Source: Pedobacter planticolens (lineage in GTDB: Bacteria; Bacteroidota; Bacteroidia; Sphingobacteriales; Sphingobacteriaceae). Taken from it: 64,000 bases of DNA. Shown in pieces: positions 45,291-54,200 of this stretch. Each line of letters opens with the position of its first letter. Positions within the stretch are counted from its first letter, which is position 1. The position numbers and the translations under genes were made by a program. The notes beneath the pieces are model-generated. The model did no database searches. It was not told the origin of the DNA and saw only the letters and a list, made by a program, of their open reading frames with translations. The stretch is from the NCBI RefSeq assembly GCF_014172375.1, contig NZ_WNXD01000001.1:620001-684000 (forward strand). Reading direction: 5' to 3'.

Positions 45291-45385
45291 CGTCATTCCC
45301 GTGAAAACGGGAATCGTAAAGCACAGTATAATCCATAATTAGCTTTTCCGCCGCATTACGATACCCAATCGAGTTGGGTATGACG
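45291..45385. repeat. Palindromic repeat, CGTCATTCCC type
   Basis: Outer arms CGTCATTCCC...GGTATGACG enclose CGTTTTCACGGG-like and TACCCAATCGAGTTGGGTA hairpins and inner CGTAA/TTACG. Related to 6011-6108. It may end the trp transcript, as no T-run terminator follows trpA. Confidence 0.85.
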
Positions 45386-45414
45386 GCACCATACAAGTCA
45401 TTTCGTAATCGCTC

Positions 45415-45852
45415 CTATTTGCTAGTAAGAATTTCCCAATCCTCAATTTCTCCCTCAATAACGTAAAAAAGTGAATGAGTGTCCAAAACACCATTCGCCT
45501 TAAGTTTATCATATTTATTGAGATCTCTTACTTGTAGTTTATTTAACAAGTGATTAGCCTCATAAGCTAGTTGCTTATTGGTTACAGTTAGTTGAGTGGC
45601 CTTAAAATCCCAGCCTATTTTATCCTTATCAAAGTTGTAATTTCTTGCTATTGCTTCGTCATAAACTTCTGCCAAATACTGATTGATAGCATCAGTAGGG
45701 TTTTCCGACTTTTTAAATCTATCCAATTGAGGATGGTTTTTATAACCTTTAGTTCTACCTTCTAAAACATGTTTAGCCAACAGCGTTTCTCGCCACAAAG
45801 CAACCAGTCCTTTGGTGTCGAGATATTTAGGATGTAATGACCATATTCTCAT
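45415..45852 (-). CDS. Pyrimidine-dimer DNA glycosylase family protein
   Basis: 145 residues beginning MRIWSLHPKYLDTKGLVALW, the typical N-terminus of the endonuclease V / Pyr_excise family, with ETLLAKHVLEGRTKGYKNHPQL next. In the phage T4 enzyme the N-terminal residue after Met is Thr and is the nucleophile; here it is Arg, as in most bacterial homologues of this group, so activity on UV dimers is not certain. It follows a membrane-protein gene by 5 bases. Confidence 0.85.
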   Translation of the reverse strand: MRIWSLHPKYLDTKGLVALWRETLLAKHVLEGRTKGYKNHPQLDRFKKSENPTDAINQYLAEVYDEAIARNYNFDKDKIGWDFKATQLTVTNKQLAYEANHLLNKLQVRDLNKYDKLKANGVLDTHSLFYVIEGEIEDWEILTSK

Positions 45853-45857
45853 GCTTT

Positions 45858-46409
45858 CTATGCGTTATCATTTTTCAATTGTATTTGCCTCAGCGCTATT
45901 TTCGCTGGTTCTGGATAATCATTGAAATCTTTTAAAATATCTTTAAGTTCTTCTTTGTTACAGGAATTAAATTTGTTTAAATAGAAGTCAACTGTTTTTT
46001 GATATTCTACTTTCCTTTCCTCTGGTGTTCCTCTAAAGGTGTTATTTAAAATTCTATTTATTGACTTCTTATTAACGAAATAATAAGCAATTAAGATTAA
46101 TAGAATAATAGGATTTACTCCAGGGCGTTCGGCAGGAATAGATGAAATGTCACCGATAGAGAAAGATAATTTCATAGCTCCGAGTCCGAAATTAAAAATG
46201 TTAATCGTTGCTAGTATTAAAAGAAAAGCCAGTGGGTAACGTCTGACTTTATAATTTTTTAACCTTAAAAATAGTGCTATTGGCCATGCAACAAAACTCA
46301 GGTAATTATTAATGCTTAACGCATAGTTATATAATTGTGATTGTATAATAGTATTCACAATTATTAAACCTGTCAGTCCAAAAAATATATAATCTGTTTT
46401 CTGCTTCAT
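45858..46409 (-). CDS. Membrane protein of unknown function
   Basis: 183 residues with four hydrophobic segments (about 8-25, 33-50, 58-80, 98-113) and a soluble C-terminal tail rich in charged residues (EERKVEYQKTVDFYLNKF, CNKEELKDILKDFNDYPEPA). No family recognised. The downstream glycosylase gene is 5 bases away, so they are co-transcribed. Confidence 0.7.
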   Translation of the reverse strand: MKQKTDYIFFGLTGLIIVNTIIQSQLYNYALSINNYLSFVAWPIALFLRLKNYKVRRYPLAFLLILATINIFNFGLGAMKLSFSIGDISSIPAERPGVNPIILLILIAYYFVNKKSINRILNNTFRGTPEERKVEYQKTVDFYLNKFNSCNKEELKDILKDFNDYPEPAKIALRQIQLKNDNA

Positions 46410-46506
46410 GTTAGGTAGTGTAATGTTTTTAGTTAATTTAAAATTGAAATTAAAGTGAATGAAGATAAATGAATCGAAACATAAAACTCATCACGCACTC
46501 TCCACC

Positions 46507-48351
46507 TTACTTCATCTGCACCAACCCAGAATTATACACCTTTGTATTTGATTTAAAAAGTTGCGCCAACGACACCTTTGTTACCTTTCTATCATAAGTA
46601 ATCAAACCATTTACCTCAACTTCCACATCAGTAGTTTGTGTATAAACTGCAGCAGAAAGCCCCAAGGGAATAAGCTCTGTTAAACGCGTGGTAAATAAAT
46701 CATATTTCGCAAACAACTCATCAGCAGTTTTAAAACTCTGATAGCCCCAATTGTTTTTCTGTTGCCAAGTATTTCCTTCTACCGGAAGACCTAAACCACC
46801 ATATTCACCTAAAACCAATACGCTTGTCTTTCCAAATAAATCTGGTCTGGGCATACCAGGTTGCGGATAACTATGGATATCAGTAAAATGACCAGTATTA
46901 AAAAAGTTCCCTCCACTGGCGCTATTCACTAATCTAGAAGGATCCTTTTTCATCGTCCACTCTGTAATTTCTACTGTTTTAAACTGACCCCAAGCCTCAT
47001 TAAAAGGAACCCAAACTACAATTGATGGGAAATTATGCAAAGCATCCATAATCGCATTCCATTCCTTTCTGTAATAACCTTCAGATTCCGAAGTTCGGTT
47101 TCTATCCGTTTCATTATTAATCGTTCCAGGATTTGGGTTCCAGCCATTGCCCAAATCGCCACTTGGCATATCTTGCCATAATAACATTCCAACTTTATCA
47201 CAATAGTTATAATACCTAGCAGATTCTACTTTGATGTGCTTTCTAATCATGTTAAAACCCATTTTCTTGAGCTCATCCACATCAAATTTCATGGCTTCTT
47301 CCGTCGGAGGAGTATATAATCCATCTGGCCACCAACCCTGATCTAACGGGCCAAATTGAAATAAAAACTGATTATTCAGCAGCATGCGCTTTATTCCGTT
47401 GGCATCTGTTCCTACAGAAATTTTACGCATAGCGAAATAACTAGTTACCTGATCTATTATTTTATTATTTCTAATTAAACTAATGCGCAAATCGTATAAA
47501 AATGGGTTTGTTGGCGACCACAATTTCTCATTAGTCAATTTAAGCACAATAGCATCAGCAGTTGCTGAAGTATTTTCGGCAACCACTTGATTTCCTTCCA
47601 GCACCTCCACTTTAAACTGATCTGCTGGTTGCGTAGCACTAAATGTTCCCGAAACGGTGATACTATGCGCATCAATATCAGGTGTTTGTTTAGTGTCAAC
47701 AATATAACTTTCGGGCACAGCTTCTAGCCAAACCGTTTGCCAAATTCCCGTAACTGGCGTATACCAAATACCATGTGGTTTTTTCACTTGCTTGCCCCTT
47801 GGCTGCGGCCCATCATCTGTAGGGTCCCAAACACGGATTTTAATTTCTTGTGCTGTTCCCTTCTTTAAAGCCGAAGTAATATTGAAACTAAATGGATCAA
47901 ATCCGCCCTCATGCGTACCAACACTTTTACCGTTAACGAAAACTTCAGTTTGCCAATCTACTGCTCCAAAATGCAATAAAATTTGTTTTCCTCGCATGGC
48001 GAATGGAATGGTAATTATATTTTTGTACCAAAGCACACTGTCTTTACCAACCGTTTTCTGAACACCTGAGATGGCAGATTCGACTGCAAATGGAACTAAA
48101 ATTTTTCCATCAAATTGTGTCGGAGTTGCAGTTTTCGGAACGATAGCATAATCCCACAAACCATTTAAGTTTTTCCAGCTGTTGCTCCTTACCAATTGTG
48201 GTCTCGGATATTCTGGCAATGGCGAATTAGGATTTACCTGTGATGCCCAAGGTGTTAAAATCTTACCAGTTTTGAGTGCCCAAGGAGTTTGAGCATGCAA
48301 TTGTACAATTAAGAGCGTGAGAACTCCTGTTAAAACGGTTCTTATCTTCAT
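46507..48351 (-). CDS. Secreted glycoside hydrolase family 2 enzyme
   Basis: 614 residues with a signal peptide (QLHAQ). Jelly-roll start PLPEYPRPQLVRSNSWKNLNGLWDYAI, an immunoglobulin-like middle, and a TIM barrel with acid/base Glu in VVWVPFNEAWGQ and nucleophile Glu in VLGEYGGLG. Length and motifs suit beta-galactosidase, beta-glucuronidase or related GH2 activity. The barrel is short of the extra C-terminal domain of LacZ. Single gene here, away from the left-end glycan cluster. Confidence 0.93.
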   Translation of the reverse strand: MKIRTVLTGVLTLLIVQLHAQTPWALKTGKILTPWASQVNPNSPLPEYPRPQLVRSNSWKNLNGLWDYAIVPKTATPTQFDGKILVPFAVESAISGVQKTVGKDSVLWYKNIITIPFAMRGKQILLHFGAVDWQTEVFVNGKSVGTHEGGFDPFSFNITSALKKGTAQEIKIRVWDPTDDGPQPRGKQVKKPHGIWYTPVTGIWQTVWLEAVPESYIVDTKQTPDIDAHSITVSGTFSATQPADQFKVEVLEGNQVVAENTSATADAIVLKLTNEKLWSPTNPFLYDLRISLIRNNKIIDQVTSYFAMRKISVGTDANGIKRMLLNNQFLFQFGPLDQGWWPDGLYTPPTEEAMKFDVDELKKMGFNMIRKHIKVESARYYNYCDKVGMLLWQDMPSGDLGNGWNPNPGTINNETDRNRTSESEGYYRKEWNAIMDALHNFPSIVVWVPFNEAWGQFKTVEITEWTMKKDPSRLVNSASGGNFFNTGHFTDIHSYPQPGMPRPDLFGKTSVLVLGEYGGLGLPVEGNTWQQKNNWGYQSFKTADELFAKYDLFTTRLTELIPLGLSAAVYTQTTDVEVEVNGLITYDRKVTKVSLAQLFKSNTKVYNSGLVQMK

Positions 48352-48418
48352 AATTTATATAGGGTTAGTCAGCACAAAAACTAATATAATCTTTATTTCT
48401 ATCTAATCGAACTTACCT

Positions 48419-49588
48419 TCAATTTCCTTGGTTACTGGTTCGGGCCTTCCCAATCCCTTTTAAATAAACAAACCCTGCAACACCAGCAAAAACCGAAGCA
48501 CAGAGAATAGCGAATTTAGCTTCCGAAATATCTGCGGCATCTGTAAAAGAAAGCAGTGCGATAAATATAGACATGGTAAAACCGATACCCGCCAGCATAC
48601 CCACACCAATTACATGTTTCCAATTTGCCCCAGAGGGAAGATTTGCCAATTTACTTTTTACTGCCACCCACGAAAACAACGAAACGCCAATAGTTTTACC
48701 TGCAAATAAACCTACAATAATACCTAAGCCAAGGGGAGAAGCTAACCCATTAATCATTTCTTTTTGAAAACTAATGTTCGTATTTGCTAGTGCAAAAATT
48801 GGCATAATTAAATAGTTTACTGGAACAGTTAAGGCATGCTCTAATTTCTCTAAAGGAGAGTGTAATTTACCTGTCGGGATGGTAAAAGCCAATAAAACCC
48901 CAGCAATAGTAGCATGTATACCCGAATGGTGCACAAAATACCAAAGGAAAATACCAGGTACTAAATAAAACCACAACGATTTAACTTTGAAATAATTTAA
49001 AGAAAGTAACAGCGCAAAAACTCCGCCAGCCATCAGTAAATAATCCCAATGTATTTGAGCAGTATAAAAAATAGCAATCACTAGAATGGCACCTAAATCA
49101 TCAGCTATTGCTAAGGCGGCTAAAAATATTTTTAAAGATGGAGGTACGTTTTTACCCAACATTGCAATAATGGCTAATGCAAAGGCAATATCGGTTGCCA
49201 TAGGTATACCCCAACCTGTAGCGGTAGTTTTACCGTAATTAAAAGCAACGTAAATTAGGGCTGGCACTATCATCCCGCCTAATGCGGCCAAAACTGGTAA
49301 GGATGCTTTTTTTACGCTCGATAATTCTCCGCCAATTAATTCTCGTTTAATTTCTAAACCTACTAAAAGGAAGAAAACAGCCATTAAGCCATCATTTATC
49401 CATGCAGAAATGCTGTAATTAATAGGGGCAAAGCCGATGTTTTGTGCTAAGAGATTAGAAAAGCCATCGCGGTAGCTGGTGTTAGCAATGATTAGGGAGA
49501 TAACAACACAACATAATAGAATGATGCCTCCATTTTTCTCGGACGTAAAGAATTGCTTAAAAATTGAGGGATTGGTTTTTACTGCCAT
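48419..49588 (-). CDS. nhaA: Na+/H+ antiporter NhaA
   Basis: 389 residues, full length, with the inner-membrane helices of NhaA. The ion-binding pair of aspartates is in LAALAIADDLGAILVIA; GWGIPMATDIAFALAI and GLEIKRELIGGEL are family signatures, the latter with PVLAALGGM. It expels Na+ in exchange for protons. The 21-bp palindromic array lies upstream of it, about 290 bases from its start. Confidence 0.97.
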   Translation of the reverse strand: MAVKTNPSIFKQFFTSEKNGGIILLCCVVISLIIANTSYRDGFSNLLAQNIGFAPINYSISAWINDGLMAVFFLLVGLEIKRELIGGELSSVKKASLPVLAALGGMIVPALIYVAFNYGKTTATGWGIPMATDIAFALAIIAMLGKNVPPSLKIFLAALAIADDLGAILVIAIFYTAQIHWDYLLMAGGVFALLLSLNYFKVKSLWFYLVPGIFLWYFVHHSGIHATIAGVLLAFTIPTGKLHSPLEKLEHALTVPVNYLIMPIFALANTNISFQKEMINGLASPLGLGIIVGLFAGKTIGVSLFSWVAVKSKLANLPSGANWKHVIGVGMLAGIGFTMSIFIALLSFTDAADISEAKFAILCASVFAGVAGFVYLKGIGKARTSNQGN

Positions 49589-49858
49589 GGCTAAAAATAA
49601 TCAAAACGGTTGAGATAATATAATGATTTGTGTAAAGCGTTTGCGTCATCCTATAGCTATCCTTCAATGTATAACTTTACTCATCGCAGTGCAAGAATTC
49701 CCCAAGTTTTTCGAAATGTTAACGCTGCGCATTTAGCTACAAATTTCTAAAAAACTGCTTACAATTTGTAGCTGTTCTGCTACCAGAAGAAAAAGCTGGC
49801 TTACCCCAGTAGTTTTAAGTTAATATAAAGCGCTAATCCTTTTAATGCTATCAATTTA
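49589..49858. other. Gene-free upstream region of nhaA
   Basis: No gene or recognisable RNA. GCTACAAATT near 49737 and AATTTGTAGC near 49764 are inverted copies (10 bp) that can form a hairpin. The nhaA promoter must lie here or in the array beyond. Confidence 0.55.
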
Positions 49859-50181
49859 TTGTTAACAAAAGCTAATTGTTCATGAACAAAAGTTCAATGT
49901 TCATGAACAAAAGTCTAATGTTCATGAACAAAAGTTCAATGTTCATGAACAAAAGTCTAATGTTCATGAACAAAAGTCTAATGTTCATGAACAAAAGTTC
50001 AATGTTCATGAACAAAAGTTTAATGTTCATGAACAAAAGTTTAATGTTCATGAACAAAAGTTTAATGTTCATGAACAAAAGTCTAATGTTCATGAACAAA
50101 AGTTTAATGTTCATGAACAAAAGTTCAATGTTCATGAACAAAAGTTCAATGGTCATGAACAATAGTTCAATGGTCATTAAA
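49859..50181. repeat. 21-bp tandem array of perfect palindromes
   Basis: TGTTCATGAACA starts at 49877 and recurs every 21 bases at 49898, 49919 and so on to 50129: thirteen perfect copies. Degenerate copies follow at 50150 (TGGTCATGAACA) and 50171 (TGGTCATTAA), and a shortened one precedes at about 49864 (TTGTTAAC). Spacers are AAAGTTCAA, AAAGTCTAA or AAAGTTTAA, so the variation is confined to two positions. The array gives open frames on both strands (49876-50193 plus, 49872-50177 minus), which are only the repeat. Confidence 0.95.
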
Positions 50182-50245
50182 AACGTGCTATGACGCTCGT
50201 GATTAAGCCGTGAGCTTAAATGAACTTATATTTCTTAAATGGTTT

Positions 50246-50281
50246 AAAATAAAAAATCCCCTAAGAAAACTTAGAGGATTT
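50246..50281 (-). terminator. Terminator of the T9SS/SprF transcript
   Basis: On the minus strand AAATCCTCTAAG TTTT CTTAGGGGATTT is followed by a T-rich tract. It lies 87 bases after the porP/sprF stop. Confidence 0.85.
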
Positions 50282-50286
50282 AAATA

Positions 50287-50341
50287 TTAAGAGAGATCCT
50301 TCACTTCGGCTACGCTCAGTGCAAGCTAGCTCGGATGACAA
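50287..50341. repeat. Intergenic repeat, GAGATCCTTC...GGATGACA type
   Basis: Half of a palindromic family: GAGATCCTTCACTTCGGCTA then CGCTCAGTG and CGGATGACA. It corresponds, inverted, to the fragment near 16398-16425. Confidence 0.6.
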
Positions 50342-50367
50342 GATGTGCAACAGGATGATAAGATGTG

Positions 50368-51276
50368 TTACTTAAACAGTGTTGCTTTTAAACTAATTTC
50401 AAAAGTTCCGTTAGCAGAACCCTGCAAAGCAGAAGTTTCGGTAGTGTAAAAGCCCATAATGGCTAATGATGATTTGTAATTCATACCTGCACCAAAAGAT
50501 GCACTGTTACTACTGTGGTACATCCCCATCAAAAATACTTTATTGGTAAAGTTGAAGTTTGCACCTGCATCCCAAATGTTATCGTAACCTTTAACGCCTC
50601 TATAGGCAACTTTTGGTTCAATTTCTATCGCGTTAGCGCCTGTACCTGTATTAATTTTATAACTAATAGCTGCATAAAACAATGAACGATCTACATTGTT
50701 ATCATCTTCTTGTTTTATAACGCTTCTGATGTTAGGAATTACTGCTTCTATATTTAAAGTGTTGCTGGTATAGGCAGCGCCGAAATCGCCATCAAATAAA
50801 GAACCTTTATTATTAAACTGAGCAATAGAAGGGTCGGTCATGTCGCCGTTTACGCCACTATAATCAACACGTTCATTCATAATACCTATGGATGCACCAA
50901 AGTTTAATCTCTTATCGTCGCTGTTTAAGGGTAAATGATAGGCGTAAGTTGCCATAGCTTTTGTACGTTGTAAAGAACCTGCTTTTTCGTTGTACACGTT
51001 AATACCCAAGCCTACTTTGTTCAGCTTATAATCTGCCGTGATAGCTTGTGTATTAGGTGAGCCAGGAATGTTGCTCCATTGTTTGCGGTAGTTTAGGTTT
51101 AGGTTTAAACCATCAGTTAAGCCAGCATATGCTGGATTAATTTGATATTGGTTTAAAAAGTACTGTGCACTTAATGGGTTAAGCTGTGCATTTGCCTTGT
51201 TAATTAGTAGTGTTGTTAGCAGAAGCAAGAAAGCCGTGTGCTTAAAGATGCTATCTATTTTATGATTGAATTTCAT
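50368..51276 (-). CDS. PorP/SprF-type T9SS outer-membrane protein
   Basis: 302 residues with a signal peptide (INKANAQ). The typical start QYFLNQYQINPAYAGLTDGLNLNLNYRKQW is followed by beta-barrel strands with NFGASIGIM, LGVGINVYNEKAG-like and a last strand GTFEISLKATLFK ending in an aromatic/Lys pair. SprF of Flavobacterium johnsoniae is needed for secretion of the large adhesin SprB, a type-B T9SS cargo. The cargo gene lies 15 bases upstream on the same strand, so this is probably its dedicated partner. Confidence 0.93.
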   Translation of the reverse strand: MKFNHKIDSIFKHTAFLLLLTTLLINKANAQLNPLSAQYFLNQYQINPAYAGLTDGLNLNLNYRKQWSNIPGSPNTQAITADYKLNKVGLGINVYNEKAGSLQRTKAMATYAYHLPLNSDDKRLNFGASIGIMNERVDYSGVNGDMTDPSIAQFNNKGSLFDGDFGAAYTSNTLNIEAVIPNIRSVIKQEDDNNVDRSLFYAAISYKINTGTGANAIEIEPKVAYRGVKGYDNIWDAGANFNFTNKVFLMGMYHSSNSASFGAGMNYKSSLAIMGFYTTETSALQGSANGTFEISLKATLFK

Positions 51277-51291
51277 GTGATTTAATGCAAT

Positions 51292-54200
51292 TTAGTTTCT
51301 TACAATAGTGATATAACCTTTGAACGGTGCGATGTTAGGACCAAAATCTATGGTGTAATAATAGGTATCGGATGCGAGCGGACTTCCGTTAAACGTTCCA
51401 TCCCATTGGTTATCGTATCCTTTTTTAGTATACACAGTTCTGCCAGATCTATCAAACACTTTTACCGTATTGTTAGGGTAATAATCTATGTTTTGGATGA
51501 TAAACTTGTCGTTCTTTCCATCTCCGTTAGGGGTTAAAATGTTTAGTGCTGTAATTTGGTAATCATCTGAAACCTGAATGGTGATAGACTGAGTACTTGT
51601 ACAACCTGAAGCATTTGTGCCTGTAACGGTGTAAGTAGTCGTTTGTTTAGGTCTAACGGTTAGTGAAGCAGTACCTTGTCCGGCAATAACATCTGTACTT
51701 GGCGACCATGTATAATTTACTGCACCATTAGCTGATAGTATTACTGATGTACCTTTAGAAATGGTTATACCATTGTTGCTGGCTACATTAATAATTGGTA
51801 AAGGATTTATGGTAATTGTTGCTGTACCAGTTAGTGTTTGATTTGTATTTGCATCGGCTATGCTTACTAAGTTATATACAAATGAACCTACAACATTGGT
51901 TGGAGCTGCTACTGTAACGGAAGTATTAGGCGAATTGATAATAACCGTTTTGGTTGAGCCACCATTAATGTTGTATGTAAAGGTGAAAGGTGCGGTACCA
52001 ACTGTAGCTGTGAATGTAACATTTGGTGCTGTTGAGTTTATACAAGCTGCCGCTGTTCCAATTATTGTACCTACTGGTTTTGGTATTATTTTAAAGATAG
52101 CTGATGTGAAACCGATTTGATAATTAGCATTGATAGCTAGTGTTCCTTGGTTGATGGTATAATCGCCAGGAGTTTCGCCGACGGTACGGGTAATGTTACC
52201 TGTAAATACATCGCTACCTATTAAAACTGGTATATAGGTATAGGTTAATGTAGGGTCTGTTGCGCCTTGTATTTTTGTTTTTGCAACGGCAGTAACTGCA
52301 ATTTGTTTTGGTGCAATAGTTAAAACCAATGTTTTTGAGGTTGCTGCGTTATAAAATGCATTTCCTTCTTGGTTTGCGGTTATTGTTACTGTACCAGCTT
52401 TTAAAATATGAATATCATTATTGCTAATTGTTGCAATATTGGTATCGCTACTGGTGTAGGTTAAGTTAATTTCGGTATTATCACTTGTTGCACCGATAGG
52501 GAAATCAGGATCTCCATAAGTAACCGTTTTGATTGCTGCTAAAGTGATGTTCTGATTTTTCTTTACGTAAGCGTCATTTCTAGTATACCAAATAGGGGAT
52601 GTGATAATTCTACTTCCATCACTTTCTACAATGTCTGCATAGTAGTAACCTGTAGCTAAATTAGGTAAGGCAGCATGGGTATAAGTTAATGTTCCTGTTG
52701 TACTACTGGTAACTTCTACTGGGTTAATGCTACTTCCTGGAGTTCCATACATTAATTTAATGCTGGTAACTGGGCTAGTAGTTTTTGAAGTGATTGATAT
52801 TTCTGGCCCAGCTGGATTGATAAATATACTACCTACTGGTTGCTTATTAATGGTATACGTAACCTTGGCTGCAGAATCTTCTGAAGCATAGAAACGCATT
52901 TTTTTAATGGCATCTAATAAATCATTTTCTGTTAGGGTAGGAGCTAATACTACAAGTCTGGCTCTGGTATGTCTACCAAAGGTGAAGTTGTGATTGTCAT
53001 GGTCAATTGTAGCACCTAAATGATACCCTTTCGCTAACATAGTGTTGTAATAGTTTATATAGCTCATTGAGCTTGCTGGATCTGAATACGTAACATTAGT
53101 AGAGAATGCTGGGCCACTTTCTAATGCAGTACCAACAATTGCGCTATCTGCACTTAAATCATAAGTAGCTGAGATGTTATTGAAATCTGTTGTATTAGGG
53201 TGGGCTAGGGTTGCTACAGCATTTAAGCCATGACGGTTAATGATGCGGAATAAACCGGTTGTACCAGTGTACACACTTTTTGGTACATAGATTTGGTTTT
53301 CGCCTGGTTCCCATCCTATTAATGAATCGATACCGTATACAATAACGTGACCGCCACCACTAATTACTCCCCATTCCATACCGTGTAAAGCCACAAAGGT
53401 AGAAGTAGTTGCATTTTTAGCTGCGGTAATTCCTGGTTGCCAATTGGCAAGAGACATGCCTGCTTGTGTGTGGTTGTGCTCAGATATACCTAAGAAATCT
53501 AGGTTCATTGAGTTTTTAGCAAAAGCATAATCATCTTCAGGTTTCTTGGTTAAATCGTCTTTATTTCCATCAGAATAACTACTGTGACTGTGTAAGTTTC
53601 CAAAATAGAAATTAAGTTTGTTAAGGTCTAAAATTCCAGTTTTAAAACTTCCTTTTAGTGGGTTTGCAGTAAGATAAAGTGGGCCACTACTACAGGCACT
53701 GTTTAATGAATAGATAAAGAAGTAATAGGTTGTGTTTTGTAATAATCCGTTTCTAATGAATGTATTTCCAGTACCTCTTTTTACTACAGTTCCTCCACCA
53801 ATTTGATCGCCAACAGTATAAACTGTTTGGTTTACTGGAGCTGCACTTAATGTACTTGTTGTGCTCATTACAACAAGATATTCATCAGCTGTGCTAGCTG
53901 TAAATGCTCCTTGAACAAAGTTGTAATTAGAAGAAGTAACATTAAAGTTGGTTGGCTGTGCAGCTGGTGTAGCACAAGGCAGTAATGTTTTAGTAGTTTG
54001 ACTAGCTGTTAAAACATTTGTTGTTAAATATTTTGGTCCGCCTGTACAAGACAAATTATTTAAAGGGAAAATGAAGTAGTAATAATTTGTTGAGCTAACT
54101 AAGTTATTATCTGTAAAAGTATTGCTTACAATTTTATTTACCACACTACCACCACCAAAAGAAGAACCGATTACATAAGAAGTTCCATCGGCTGGTGTTG

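Noticed and set aside
49859..50181. Possible CRISPR array
   Set aside because: The unit is only 21 bases with no unique spacers, and no cas gene is in the window.
49872..50193. Overlapping open frames of 101 and 105 codons on both strands
   Set aside because: They are the 21-bp array read as seven-codon repeats; both strands are open because the unit length is a multiple of three and has no stop. No independent coding signal or domain.
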